DNA of 45,587 bases from Oceanicaulis sp. BBD 1991-10 (GTDB lineage: Bacteria > Pseudomonadota > Alphaproteobacteria > Caulobacterales > Maricaulaceae): assembly GCA_001657295.1 (NCBI GenBank), contig LYSW01000016.1, forward strand, positions 1 to 45,587. Direction: 5' to 3'. A model generated the notes under the pieces. It had not been told where the DNA came from. It saw only the letters and a program-made list of their open reading frames with translations, and searched no databases. Below, piece by piece: positions 31,362 through 40,004 of this stretch. The stretch's first letter is position 1; each line of letters starts with the position of its first letter. The position numbers were made by a program, and so were the translations under genes.

Positions 31362-32281
31362 TGGCCATGAGCGCCGCCCTCCCCACCCTTCGCCAATTGA
31401 AATTCCTGGTCGCCCTGGCCGATCACGGCACGTTTTCACGCGCCGCCGAAGCCGCCTTCGTGACCCAGCCCACCCTGTCGGCGGGCATCAAGGAATTGGA
31501 AGGCGTGCTGGGCGCCATGCTGGTCGAGCGCGGGGCGCGCGGGGCGACCCTGACGCCGGCCGGCGAAGCCGCCGTGGCGCGCGCGCGCATCGTGCTCACC
31601 GAAACCGAAGATCTGGTCCATGCCGCCCGCGCGGCCGGCGAGCCTTTGTCGGGCGCGTTCAGGCTCGGCGTGATCCCGACCATCGCGCCCTTCCTTCTGC
31701 CCCGGGTGCTGCCGTCCATCCGCAAAGCTTTTCCCGATCTGGAGCTCTTCCTGCGCGAAGACCTCACCCATCGTCTGATCGAGGCGTTGAAGGACCGGCG
31801 CCTGGACGCGGCGTTGATCGCCCTGCCCTATGACGCCACGTCCATCGAGACCGAAGCGCTGGCGGCGGACGAATTCCTGTTCGCCGCGGACTCCCAGCAT
31901 CCGCTGGCGGGCGACGAGCATCTCAAGCCGGACGATTTGAAGGGCGAGTCGCTTCTGCTGCTCGAAGACGGCCACTGCCTGCGCGATCACGCCCTGGCGG
32001 TGTGCGCCGCGGGCCAGGGCGAAGCGGAAGCCGCGCGCTCGGATTTCGCGGCGACCAGCCTGCACACCCTGGTTCAGATGGTGAAATCGGGCCTGGGCGC
32101 GACGCTTTTGCCCAAGCTGGCGCTGGACGCCGGCCTCGCCGACCGGCTGGATTTGTCCATCCGCCCCTTCGATCCGCCCGTCGCCGGCCGCGAAATCGGC
32201 ATCGCCTGGCGCAAAGGCAGCGCGCGGGCCGACGAGGCGCGCGCGCTGGGCCAGGCGGTGAAGGAGGGATTGGCGAGTTAG
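31361..32281 (+). CDS. oxyR: Hydrogen peroxide-inducible activator OxyR
   Basis: A 306-residue LysR-type regulator. The N-terminal HTH is LRQLKFLVALADHGTFSRAA and AAFVTQPTLSAGIKELE. The regulatory domain has LLEDGHCLRDHALAVC, with Cys206 and Cys215 nine apart like Cys199/Cys208 of E. coli OxyR, whose disulfide senses H2O2. ATSLHTLVQMVKSGLGATLLP is also OxyR-like. Divergent placement from ahpC and ahpD supports peroxide control. Two ATGs (31361 and 31367) are possible. Confidence 0.93.
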   Translation: MAMSAALPTLRQLKFLVALADHGTFSRAAEAAFVTQPTLSAGIKELEGVLGAMLVERGARGATLTPAGEAAVARARIVLTETEDLVHAARAAGEPLSGAFRLGVIPTIAPFLLPRVLPSIRKAFPDLELFLREDLTHRLIEALKDRRLDAALIALPYDATSIETEALAADEFLFAADSQHPLAGDEHLKPDDLKGESLLLLEDGHCLRDHALAVCAAGQGEAEAARSDFAATSLHTLVQMVKSGLGATLLPKLALDAGLADRLDLSIRPFDPPVAGREIGIAWRKGSARADEARALGQAVKEGLAS

Positions 32282-32291
32282 GAAACCGGAC

Positions 32292-33185
32292 TCAGCGAAG
32301 TTCGCGATGAGCTTTAACGATGTATTCGAAGGGCCCGGCAGACCCTTTCCCTTTAAGCGCAAAACCGGCCGACAATGAACACGCCGCTCCAGCGGATGCA
32401 GCTAATTCTAGCGAATTGGTCGTCGCAAAGGCGACCGAAGCACTCACTGCAGGCCCGCTAATACTGACCTGCCAATCGCCAATCTTGAAAGGTAGCGTCG
32501 CTTCTCGGGCCGACTTCAACGCGTCGGATATCGCACCATCGAGCGCACCGAGTTCGGTGACCTCTGCTAGCGGCCGGTCCGGCGCCGCGAGGATTCGCTG
32601 ATAAACCTGATCAAGGTGATGGCGAAAGGCTTCCAACTCCGGCGCTCTCCGGCCTTTGAACTCAATGATGTCTTCAAATGAGGCGTTCTCCGCTGGAAAC
32701 GGGATCGCATTTAAGAGATCAAGTATGAGCCCGCGGCCCTTTATCAGGCTGTGGTCCGCCAACTTGCTTTCGTTCGAACCGCCCAGGCTCCAACGACCCG
32801 GCGCCGAATCGTCGAGTGAATTCACTGCCGCACGAAGCATCTCTGAGAGGTTCGATGCGCCGACTAATCCGCGGCTCCGGACCAAAGTGCGGTGTAGAAT
32901 GCCTTCTTTCTCAAGCCATTCTGCATCTGCGTTGAGCCCGTCGCTGACGATCGTGTTATCTGGCACATCAATGCGGTCGAAATATAGAAGAGCCGCTCGA
33001 AGAAGCTGATAATCGAATGGCAGCGGTTTGAAGTAGTGACCGGAAATCCCGATCGGCACCGGCAGAATGATGCCACGCTCATTCTGCTCAAGGGGCCTAC
33101 CAAGCCGCTCGATCACAAATTGTGGCGGCGGCGACGCTTGAAATGGCCGCATAGATGCGAACCGGCCCTCAAATGGTGTGCTCAA
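32292..33185 (-). CDS. Accessory protein of unknown function, possibly DUF6236-like
   Basis: A 297-residue protein from a TTG start with GAGG upstream. The middle contains FDYQLLRAALLYFDRIDVPD and EWLEKEGILHRTL, a pattern like DUF6236 (alternative: unrelated). It lacks membrane segments; the C-terminus has an alanine-rich hydrophobic stretch (AASAGAACSLSAGFAL). Base composition is visibly lower in GC than its neighbours with many A/T-ending codons, suggesting horizontal acquisition. It is a single gene inserted between oxyR (convergent, 10-base gap) and fabB. Family assignment is tentative and function unknown. Confidence 0.6.
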   Translation of the reverse strand: MSTPFEGRFASMRPFQASPPPQFVIERLGRPLEQNERGIILPVPIGISGHYFKPLPFDYQLLRAALLYFDRIDVPDNTIVSDGLNADAEWLEKEGILHRTLVRSRGLVGASNLSEMLRAAVNSLDDSAPGRWSLGGSNESKLADHSLIKGRGLILDLLNAIPFPAENASFEDIIEFKGRRAPELEAFRHHLDQVYQRILAAPDRPLAEVTELGALDGAISDALKSAREATLPFKIGDWQVSISGPAVSASVAFATTNSLELAASAGAACSLSAGFALKGKGSAGPFEYIVKAHRELR

Positions 33186-33271
33186 TCGAAATCCTCATGG
33201 AAGAGCCTGCACTCACCCCTGATGATAACTCGATTCGCAACCTTGAGCGTCAAACGGCGGACGGTGCCCGC

Positions 33272-34483
33272 CTAAACCCGCCCCAGCACCAGCGTTCCGT
33301 TGGTGCCGCCGAAGCCGAAGCTGTTGGACAGGATCGTGTCCAGCTTCGCCTCGCGCGTCTCCGTCACGATGGGCAGATCGGCGAGTTCGGGATCGACCGT
33401 GTCCACGTTGATCGAAGGCGCGATGAATCCGTGCTTCATCATCAGCAGCGAATAGATCGCCTCCTGCACGCCGGCCGCGCCCAGGGAGTGGCCGGTCATG
33501 GACTTGGTCGCCGAGAGCGGCGGGATGTCCGCGCCGAACACCTCGCGCATCGCTTCGGCCTCCTTCACGTCCCCGACAGGGGTGGAGGTGGCGTGCGGGT
33601 TCACATAATCGATATTGCGGCCTTCGACGGTGGCCAGCGCCTGGCGCATGCAGCGCGCCGCGCCTTCGCCGTTGGGGGCGACCATGTCATAGCCGTCGCT
33701 GGTGGCGCCATAGCCGAGGATTTCGGCGTAAATCGTCGCGCCGCGCGCCTTGGCCCGCTCATAGTCCTCCAGCACCACGATGCCGGCGCCGCCGGCGATG
33801 ACGAAGCCGTCGCGATTTTCGTCAAAGGCGCGGCTCGAGACCTCCGGGCGATCGTTATAGCCGGTGCTCATGGCGCCCATGGCGTCGAACAGATTCGACA
33901 AGGCCCAGTGCAATTCTTCGCCGCCGCCGGCGAACATCACGTCCTGCTTGCCCCACTGGATCTGTTCGGCCGCCGCTCCGATGCAGTGCACCGAGGTCGC
34001 GCAGGCGGAGCTGATCGAATAATTAATCCCCTTGATCTTGAACGGCGTGGCCAGCGTCGCCGAGCCGGTCGAGGCCATCGCCTTGGGCACGGCGAAGGGG
34101 CCGATGCGGCGCGGACCCTTTTCCCGGGTGATGTCGGCGGCCTTCACGATCGCTTCGACCGAGGGGCCGCCGGTGCCGACGATCAGGCCGGTGCGTTCGT
34201 TGGAGATGTCAGCCTCCTCCAGACCCGCGTCCGCGATCGCCTCGGCCATGGACATATAGGCCCAGCCCGCGCCTTCACCCATGAAGCGGTAAGCGCGCTT
34301 GTCCACATGCTCGGCCGGATTGGCTTTGGGACGGGCGTGGACCTGGCATTTAAAGCCCAGCTCGGCATATTCCGGCGCTGCGATGACGCCGGAGCGGCCG
34401 GCCTTCAGGCTGGCGGCGACTTCCTGGGCATTGTCGCCGATGGCGGAGACGATGCCGATTCCGGTGACGACGACGCGCCTCAT
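33272..34483 (-). CDS. fabB: 3-oxoacyl-ACP synthase I FabB
   Basis: A 403-residue beta-ketoacyl-ACP synthase I. The catalytic cysteine is in SSACATS, the two histidines in [11 protein letters not shown] and [25 protein letters not shown] at the N-terminus and [15 protein letters not shown] at the C-terminus fit FabB. It elongates unsaturated intermediates made by FabA, giving the anaerobic route to unsaturated fatty acids. Its start overlaps the fabA stop by four bases, so the pair is co-translated. Confidence 0.96.
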   Translation of the reverse strand: MRRVVVTGIGIVSAIGDNAQEVAASLKAGRSGVIAAPEYAELGFKCQVHARPKANPAEHVDKRAYRFMGEGAGWAYMSMAEAIADAGLEEADISNERTGLIVGTGGPSVEAIVKAADITREKGPRRIGPFAVPKAMASTGSATLATPFKIKGINYSISSACATSVHCIGAAAEQIQWGKQDVMFAGGGEELHWALSNLFDAMGAMSTGYNDRPEVSSRAFDENRDGFVIAGGAGIVVLEDYERAKARGATIYAEILGYGATSDGYDMVAPNGEGAARCMRQALATVEGRNIDYVNPHATSTPVGDVKEAEAMREVFGADIPPLSATKSMTGHSLGAAGVQEAIYSLLMMKHGFIAPSINVDTVDPELADLPIVTETREAKLDTILSNSFGFGGTNGTLVLGRV

Positions 34484-35016
34484 GCCGCACCCCCGCTCTT
34501 ATTGATCTCTTCCGGCTTGAACAGACCCACGCGCATATCTTTGGCCACGTAGATCTTCTCACCATCCGCCTCGACATGGCCATCGGCGATGCCCAGCACA
34601 AGGCGACGATTGATCACGCGCTTCATGTCGATGACATAGCGCACCAGCTTGACCTCCGGCGGCACCTGGCCGGTGAATTTCACTTCACCCACGCCCAGAG
34701 CGCGGCCGCGTCCCGGCGCCCTGGTCCAGCCCAGATAAAAGCCGACCAGCTGCCACATGGCGTCCAGGCCCAGACAGCCCGGCATCACCGGGTCGCCCTG
34801 GAAATGGCATTCGAAGAACCAGAGATCGGGCTTGATATCCAGCTCGGCGACCAGATTGCCTTTGCCATAGGCCCCGCCATCGCTGGTGATCTCGGTGATG
34901 CGGTCAAACATCAGCATGGGCGGTAGGGGAAGTTGGGCGTTGCCCGGGCCGAACAGCTCGCCGCGTCCGCAAGCGAGAAGGGCCTCGAAATCATAGCTTG
35001 AATTCTGTTGGGTCAT
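34480..35016 (-). CDS. fabA: 3-hydroxydecanoyl-ACP dehydratase/isomerase FabA
   Basis: A 178-residue bifunctional enzyme that dehydrates 3-hydroxydecanoyl-ACP and isomerises trans-2 to cis-3-decenoyl-ACP. Catalytic His71 is in [12 protein letters not shown] and Asp85 in LGLDAMW, spaced as in E. coli FabA. The frame is open to 35196, but ATG 35016 gives the canonical start [20 protein letters not shown]. It is followed by fabB with a 4-base overlap. No irr/Fur-type regulator lies upstream, unlike the Rhizobiales arrangement. Confidence 0.97.
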   Translation of the reverse strand: MTQQNSSYDFEALLACGRGELFGPGNAQLPLPPMLMFDRITEITSDGGAYGKGNLVAELDIKPDLWFFECHFQGDPVMPGCLGLDAMWQLVGFYLGWTRAPGRGRALGVGEVKFTGQVPPEVKLVRYVIDMKRVINRRLVLGIADGHVEADGEKIYVAKDMRVGLFKPEEINKSGGAA

Positions 35017-35126
35017 GGGGTCCGTCGCATAGGCCGGCTTGCCCGCCGGTCCGTCGCCCGCATCGCGCCGCCTGTCGCCCTGGGGCTTGGCGGCCAAGTC
35101 GTGTCGGCGACTTGTGTCCTGACTGT

Positions 35127-35735
35127 TCAGCGCGCCGGTGACGCATCCTGCGCCGCTGGATCCGGCTGGGCCGTTTGCACGGCGGAGCGGTAGCACGGGT
35201 CCCGGGCGCCCTCAAGCGTCAGGCTCGGTTCAGCCTCTTCGCCATACACGCCCCAAAAGGCGCTCGCCGGGGCCCATCCGCGCCGGCCGTCCGCTTCCAG
35301 GCGGCACCAGCCGCCGCGGCAGCGCTCAAGCCACAAAAAGGCGCCGGGCTCGATCTCGGCGATCATCGACGCGTCCTCATCGGGGCGCGCACGCAGCGCG
35401 GCCGGTTCGCGCGCCGCAACGGCGCGGCGGCCGGACAGGAGGCGCCGGTGCATCCAGACCAGCTCGCCGTCCGGATCGCGCACCCGCCGCCAGTCCGGCG
35501 TCTCCGCGATGATCTCGACCGGCAGGCCGCGGCGGACATACATCCATCGGATCGGATGATCGGCGCTGGGCCCGGCCCGGCCCGCCGCCTCGTCATAGGC
35601 GAGCGAGACAAAGCGCGGAACCGCGAATCCGGACGGCGTGTCGCAGGTTTGCGCGAAGCCCGGCGCGCCGGGCGCGGCCGATGCCGCGGCGGCGGCGAGG
35701 GCGAGGGCGAGGATGAGGCGTCGGACGGTCCACAT
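35127..35735 (-). CDS. Exported SH3-domain protein
   Basis: About 202 residues with a signal peptide ([20 protein letters not shown]). Two bacterial SH3-like domains follow: one around [20 protein letters not shown] to [12 protein letters not shown], and a second from [20 protein letters not shown] to [14 protein letters not shown]. This arrangement is common in alphaproteobacterial envelope proteins that bind wall or other ligands. GTG 35744 and ATG 35735 are both possible starts; the ATG is used. It lies 110 bases upstream of fabA in the same direction. Confidence 0.8.
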   Translation of the reverse strand: MWTVRRLILALALAAAAASAAPGAPGFAQTCDTPSGFAVPRFVSLAYDEAAGRAGPSADHPIRWMYVRRGLPVEIIAETPDWRRVRDPDGELVWMHRRLLSGRRAVAAREPAALRARPDEDASMIAEIEPGAFLWLERCRGGWCRLEADGRRGWAPASAFWGVYGEEAEPSLTLEGARDPCYRSAVQTAQPDPAAQDASPAR

Positions 35736-35905
35736 GCCCCTCACAAAGCCGCAACAGGGTGAAGTCCGGGTAAACGGCGCGGACCCGCCTTGCCGGGCGC
35801 CCCGGCGGCGGCCCCGCTCGTCGCCGCTGACGCATTGGTGACTGGACCCGGCCCCGGCGCTCGACCATGTTGCGCGGCAATTCTTTTCCGGGTTCGGAGT
35901 TCATC

Positions 35906-36811
35906 ATGATCAGCTGTCTCGCTTTCGCCGCCTCCACCGCCGTCGCCGCCGCCGCCGCTCAGGAGCAGGAGGTCTTCGTCGACACGATTGATCTGGGCGC
36001 CGGGATTTACGCCCTGGTCACCAATCGCGGCGGCAATGTCGGGATCAGCGTGGGCGAGGACGGCGTCTTCATGATCGACACCCAATTCGGCCCGATCGCG
36101 CCCTTTCTGGACCGTGCTCAGCGGGCGGTGTCCGACGGCGCGCCGGTCGAGCTGATCTTGAACACCCATCTTCATGGCGATCATGTGCTGGGCAATGCCT
36201 GGTTCGCCGAGCGCGGGGCGGTGATCATGGCGCACCACAGCGTGCGCCCGGCGCTGGTCAGCCCAGTCACCGCCAATCTGACCGGCGCCACGCCCGAGCC
36301 GCTGTCCGGCGGCTTCCTGCCGGTGGTCCAGCTTAATGGCGGCGAAACGCTGAGCTATAACGGCGAGACCGTGCGCTTCCATCACGAGCCCGACGCGCAT
36401 ACGGCGGGCGATATCTGGGTGCATTTCGTCGAGGCGGACGTCATCCATACCGGCGATCTGCTCTTCTCGGGCTGGTTTCCCTATATCGATCTGGACAATG
36501 GCGGCACGGTGAATGGTTTCATCGCAGCGATGCAGTCCATGGTCGATGTCGCCGGGCCGGACACCAAGGTGATCTCCGGCCATGGCCCCATGTCCACCGA
36601 GGCGGATCTGGAAGCCAGCATCGCCATGCTGACCGAAGCGCGCGCGCGCGTCGCTGCGCTGGTCGAACAGGAGGCGAGCTACGCTGAAATTCTGGCGGCG
36701 GAACCGCTCGCGGACTTCCATGAGGACTGGAATTGGCGTTTCATCACCACCGAACGGATGATTTGGACGCTCTACAGGGACATCACAGGTGTCATCCCAG
36801 AAAACGAGTAA
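35906..36811 (+). CDS. Exported metallo-beta-lactamase-fold hydrolase
   Basis: A 301-residue MBL-fold protein with a signal peptide (MISCLAFAASTAVAAAAA). The metal motif is HLHGDH (88-93; H88, H90, D92, H93), with AHTAGDIW, HTGDLLF and GHGPMS completing the metal and active site. It is of the exported, non-beta-lactamase type seen in quinoprotein-relay and glyoxalase-like proteins; substrate unknown. GGAG at 35896-35899 supports ATG 35906 rather than the upstream ATG at 35867. The next small gene starts inside its 3' end. Confidence 0.85.
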   Translation: MISCLAFAASTAVAAAAAQEQEVFVDTIDLGAGIYALVTNRGGNVGISVGEDGVFMIDTQFGPIAPFLDRAQRAVSDGAPVELILNTHLHGDHVLGNAWFAERGAVIMAHHSVRPALVSPVTANLTGATPEPLSGGFLPVVQLNGGETLSYNGETVRFHHEPDAHTAGDIWVHFVEADVIHTGDLLFSGWFPYIDLDNGGTVNGFIAAMQSMVDVAGPDTKVISGHGPMSTEADLEASIAMLTEARARVAALVEQEASYAEILAAEPLADFHEDWNWRFITTERMIWTLYRDITGVIPENE

Positions 36812-37001
36812 ACACCCGCCCGCGCGCGTCATCGTGATGATCGTCATGCTGGCGGTGATGACCGGCGCCTTGTTCGGACTGATCTCCGGCAATTGGCTTG
36901 TCGGAGGCGTGATCGGGCTGATCTTCGCCGCGGGGGTGTATTTCGTCGTGGTCTATCAGGCGCGCCGCGCCAAGGTGAAACGGTCGCGCCGCCGCCGCTG
37001 A
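36789..37001 (+). CDS. Small two-helix membrane protein A
   Basis: A 70-residue protein from GTG 36789 (AGGGA eight bases upstream), overlapping the MBL gene by 23 bases. Two membrane segments flank SGNWLVGGVIGLIF, and the C-terminus is a run of basic residues (KVKRSRRRR). No family recognised. It resembles the next gene in size and in the SGN-plus-glycine segment, so the two may be paralogues. Confidence 0.55.
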   Translation: MSSQKTSKHPPARVIVMIVMLAVMTGALFGLISGNWLVGGVIGLIFAAGVYFVVVYQARRAKVKRSRRRR

Positions 37002-37089
37002 AAATCCGAAGCGTCAATTCCGATTTACATGGACCGCGGGCCGTCGGGCGGGTAGGACAGGTTCGGTGAACACGGTCCAGCGAGATTGA

Positions 37090-37332
37090 ATGACCCCGCC
37101 CGGCTCCCCCTCCCGCCGCCGCAGAGCGAATATGACCCTGCTCGCCTTCGCCGGCGTCGGCGTGGCCGTGGCGGCCATCGTGATCGTGCTCTCGGGCAAT
37201 CTTCTTCTCGGGCTCGCCTACGGGCTGGCGCCGGGTCTGCTGCTCGGCGCGCTCGCCTGGCTTCGGGTGGTGCGCGGCCGTCTGTTCAACGCGGCCGGCA
37301 CGCCGGACAATCCGGATCCGTCGCCAGAGTGA
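37090..37332 (+). CDS. Small two-helix membrane protein B
   Basis: An 80-residue protein with a basic N-terminus (SRRRRAN), two membrane segments around SGNLLLGLAYGLAPGLLLGA, and a short proline-rich tail. Size, position and the SGN-LLG core resemble the preceding gene. Its 3' end overlaps the convergent moeB gene by 47 bases. The ribosome binding site is weak, so an internal ATG at 37132 is possible. Confidence 0.5.
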   Translation: MTPPGSPSRRRRANMTLLAFAGVGVAVAAIVIVLSGNLLLGLAYGLAPGLLLGALAWLRVVRGRLFNAAGTPDNPDPSPE

Positions 37333-38029
37333 CGGTGCGAGCGCGCCCGCCCAGCCCGTCAAAAATCATGATGCGCCCGATCAAGGCCTCGCCGGCCCCG
37401 GTGATCAGCTTGATCGCCTCCAACGCCATGACCGATCCGATCACGCCGGTCAGCGCGCCGACGATCCCGACCTCCGCACAGCGCTCGGCGTCCGGCGGAA
37501 CGCCGGGAACCAGGCACTGATAGCAGGGCGCGCCATCCTTCGCCGGGGCGAAGACCGCCACCTGCCCGTCCCAGCGTCCGACCGCGCCGGAGACCAGCGG
37601 CACGCCGGCGGCGATCGCGGCGGCGTTCACCGCAAAGCGGGTCTCGAAATCGTCACAGCCGTCCAGCACCACATCGACATCCTGGAGCAGGTCGGTCAGG
37701 CGCGCCGGCTCGGCCCGGGCGGCGATGGCTTCGATCTGAACGGCGGGATCCAGCGCCGTCAGCGCCGCCTGAGCGGCGTCGGCCTTGAGGCGGCCGACAT
37801 CCGGCGTGCGAAACAGGATTTGGCGCTGCAGATTGTCAAGCGAGACGGTGTCGGGATCGACGATGCGCAAACAGCCGACGCCCGCCGCGGCGAGGTAAAG
37901 CGCCGCCGGGGATCCGAGCCCGCCCGCGCCGATCAGCAGAACCCGCGCCCGAGACAGCCGGGCCTGGCCCGGTCCGCCGATCTCTTTCAAGAGGATGTGC
38001 CGCCCATGGCGGTCCAGATCCACAGCCAT
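37286..38029 (-). CDS. moeB: MoeB/ThiF-family adenylyltransferase
   Basis: A 247-residue E1-like enzyme. GAGGLGS (34-40) is the nucleotide-binding loop, DLDRHGRHILLKEIGGPGQ the family start, DGCDDFETR the adenylation motif, and two CxxC pairs (C169/C172 CYQC and C241/C244 CPAC) bind zinc. Cys184 (ERCAEVGIVG) is in the region of the catalytic cysteine. MoeB adenylates the MoaD C-terminus for molybdopterin synthesis and ThiF does likewise for ThiS; the two are not cleanly separable here, though MoeB is the better length match. Confidence 0.85.
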   Translation of the reverse strand: MAVDLDRHGRHILLKEIGGPGQARLSRARVLLIGAGGLGSPAALYLAAAGVGCLRIVDPDTVSLDNLQRQILFRTPDVGRLKADAAQAALTALDPAVQIEAIAARAEPARLTDLLQDVDVVLDGCDDFETRFAVNAAAIAAGVPLVSGAVGRWDGQVAVFAPAKDGAPCYQCLVPGVPPDAERCAEVGIVGALTGVIGSVMALEAIKLITGAGEALIGRIMIFDGLGGRARTVTLATDPDCPACRPR

Positions 38030-38111
38030 CTGCGACTCCTGCCGTTCGCCTTCATCTAGACCGTCGTTCGAAGCCGCGTCGAGCCAGGGGAAGCATCAGC
38101 CTGATATCCGG

Positions 38112-38141
38112 TTGACGCACAACCGGTGCGGGCGGCATGAT
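38112..38141 (+). promoter_or_regulatory. Candidate promoter of lipoprotein gene A
   Basis: TTGACG (38112-38117) and CATGAT (38136-38141) are 18 bases apart, 30 bases before the ATG at 38171. GGTTG-ACGCA-CAACC forms a small dyad over the -35. The -35 matches five of six positions. Confidence 0.45.
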
Positions 38142-38170
38142 CGCATGCCGGCTCCAGGAGGAGAAACACC

Positions 38171-38596
38171 ATGAGAATTGCGATCTTAGCCATTGCTTCC
38201 AGTCTCCTGGCGGCGGCATGCGCGAGCCATGATGACGGCCCCCGCGCCTCGGTCCCGTCCAGCTTCGTCGGCGCCGAGATTTCGCAAATGCAGGCGGCCT
38301 ATGGCGCGCCCAGCCGAATGGCCGCGCGCGCCGACGGCTCGACCGTCGCCAGCTTCACCGTGGCCGACGCCCGCAGCGCCCCGCGGGGCGCGGCGGTCAG
38401 CACCCCGCGCATGATTCAGCCCCTGACGCGCACCGGTCAGCGTCCCCAGCGCCTCTCCAGCGGCGATGCGACGTCGGCGAGCCGCGCCACCCAGATCGGC
38501 CAATGCGTCATCGAAGCGGCGGTGAACACTGACGGCGTCGTGACCGCCGTCGCCGCCTCGGCGGAGGTCTGCAACCACATCACCCCGCCGCGTTGA
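38171..38596 (+). CDS. Lipoprotein A of a paralogous pair
   Basis: A 141-residue lipoprotein with the signal MRIAILAIASSLLAAAC, lipobox AAAC. The mature part has ISQMQAAYGAPSRMAARADG and a C-terminal CVIEAAVNTDGVVTAVAASA followed by EVC. Both elements recur in the lipoprotein encoded at 38782-39231: QAMVEAYGAPAHTETTADG and CQVEARFGADGVVSSVVAEP then RC. The shared AYGAP and DGVV motifs show duplication. AGGAGGAG precedes the ATG. Function unknown; an envelope location is likely. Confidence 0.7.
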   Translation: MRIAILAIASSLLAAACASHDDGPRASVPSSFVGAEISQMQAAYGAPSRMAARADGSTVASFTVADARSAPRGAAVSTPRMIQPLTRTGQRPQRLSSGDATSASRATQIGQCVIEAAVNTDGVVTAVAASAEVCNHITPPR

Positions 38597-38721
38597 GCCG
38601 GCGGGCCGCCTCGATCTTGCTGGCGCACGCCTGCGCGCTGGAGGGGCGGGGGCGGTAGGCCTGCTTCGCCGAGCATTGATTCGCCTGCAAGGCGCGCCAG
38701 CGATCAAATCTAGCTTTTGAG

Positions 38722-38749
38722 TTGACCGCCCGCGCCGATCGGATAGGCT
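38722..38749 (+). promoter_or_regulatory. Candidate promoter of lipoprotein gene B
   Basis: TTGACC (38722-38727) and TAGGCT (38744-38749) are 16 bases apart and 33 bases before the ATG at 38782. The -35 matches five of six positions. Confidence 0.45.
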
Positions 38750-38781
38750 TTTCATCTCACTCGTGTTTTCGGAGAATAGAC

Positions 38782-39231
38782 ATGCGCACTCGGATTGCTC
38801 TTCTGTCCGCCGCCGCCGCCAGCCTCACCCTCGCCGCTTGCGCGACGACCAGCACAGCGAGCTATATGGCGCCGGACGAGTTCGAAGGCGGCTCGATCCA
38901 GGCCATGGTCGAGGCCTATGGCGCGCCCGCGCACACGGAAACCACGGCCGACGGCCAGGAACGCGCCGTGTTTGTGTTTTCCGACCGCATCGCCGCACGC
39001 GGCGCCATCGGGGCCTCCGCCGCCCAGCAGGCGCGCGCGCCGTTCAGCGCCATCCATCCGGGCCATCGCGGCCCCGGCGGCGCGACGGCCAGCACGCCTC
39101 GATTCGTGTCGGTCACCTGCCAGGTGGAAGCGCGCTTCGGCGCTGACGGCGTCGTCTCGTCCGTCGTCGCCGAGCCGTACCGGTGCGAAAGCATCCGGCA
39201 ACGCGCCCCGATCGGCGCCGGAGACGCGTGA
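38782..39231 (+). CDS. Lipoprotein B of a paralogous pair
   Basis: A 149-residue lipoprotein with the signal MRTRIALLSAAAASLTLAAC, lipobox LAAC. It shares with the preceding lipoprotein an AYGAP block, a Ser/Thr-Pro-Arg stretch (STPRFVSVTC), and the DGVVSSVV core before the last cysteine. Each gene has its own candidate promoter, so they are duplicated genes, not one operon. GGAG precedes ATG 38782; an upstream ATG frame from 38722 lies over the promoter and is unlikely. Confidence 0.7.
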   Translation: MRTRIALLSAAAASLTLAACATTSTASYMAPDEFEGGSIQAMVEAYGAPAHTETTADGQERAVFVFSDRIAARGAIGASAAQQARAPFSAIHPGHRGPGGATASTPRFVSVTCQVEARFGADGVVSSVVAEPYRCESIRQRAPIGAGDA

Positions 39232-39257
39232 GCGCGCTTGGCGTCCGGCGTGAGGCC

Positions 39258-39803
39258 TTAAAGCGGGTGGACCGCCTCGATGTCGTAGGCGTTGGGCCTG
39301 CCCGGCTTGCGCGGCCGGCTTGAATAGAGATTGAAGCGGTCGGCGGTGAACGGCTCGGACCTCCACAGGCTGTGCCTTTGCTCGAAGCGCTGGATACGCA
39401 CGAAGTCCACGCCGGGCGCCAGATAGGCGAGCGTGAGATGCGGCCGGTAATTCCGGCGCTCCGGCTCGACACCGGCGCCGCGCGCCGCTTTGGCGCAATG
39501 CCGGGCGAGGTCGCGCAGGGCGGAATTCTCCTCCACGCCCAGCCAGATCGAAGTCGGCTCCCGGCCCTTGGCGAAATGGCCCGCGCCCGCCAGGCGCAGC
39601 GTGAACGGCGTCGTCGGGATGCGGGCGAGCTCCGCGTCCAGGTCCGCGACCACCGGCTGGTCGAGCTCGCCATAAAAGGCGAGGGTGATGTGGAGATTCT
39701 CCCGCGGCCGCCAATTGGCGCCGGGCACATGATCCATGAGCGGCAGGACCGCCTCGGCGATCATGTCGGGAATCGGCAGGGCGGCGAAAACGCGTAACGA
39801 CAT
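39258..39803 (-). CDS. thpR: RNA 2',3'-cyclic phosphodiesterase ThpR
   Basis: A 181-residue 2H phosphoesterase. The two HxTx motifs are HIT (38-40; H38, T40) and HLT (122-124; H122, T124), within ENLHITLAFYGE and YRPHLTLAYL. It opens 2',3'-cyclic phosphate on RNA and was earlier called 2'-5' RNA ligase. ATG 39803 gives the canonical MSLRVFAALPIP start; the frame from 39839 has no site. It converges with the lipoprotein gene (26-base gap). Confidence 0.92.
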   Translation of the reverse strand: MSLRVFAALPIPDMIAEAVLPLMDHVPGANWRPRENLHITLAFYGELDQPVVADLDAELARIPTTPFTLRLAGAGHFAKGREPTSIWLGVEENSALRDLARHCAKAARGAGVEPERRNYRPHLTLAYLAPGVDFVRIQRFEQRHSLWRSEPFTADRFNLYSSRPRKPGRPNAYDIEAVHPL

Positions 39804-40004
39804 GAGAGCCTTGGCGCATGTTCGCAGCGCCCTCGTCAAGCTTTCGAATCCGGCGCCCCGATAGCCCTATATAAGTTATGGTCTATTTCGGCGCCGCGCC
39901 GCACCGGTTTCACTTGAAACTCACTCGCACAATCTCGATATTCAGGTCCGGTTTGCGCGTCGCCTGCAAGGCGAGGCGCATCTTTGACATATGAGAAGGA
40001 AGCG

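Noticed and set aside
33155-34552. 465-residue plus-strand frame
   Set aside because: It is antisense to fabB, which has all catalytic motifs; the product is Ala/Gly/Arg/His-rich shadow sequence.
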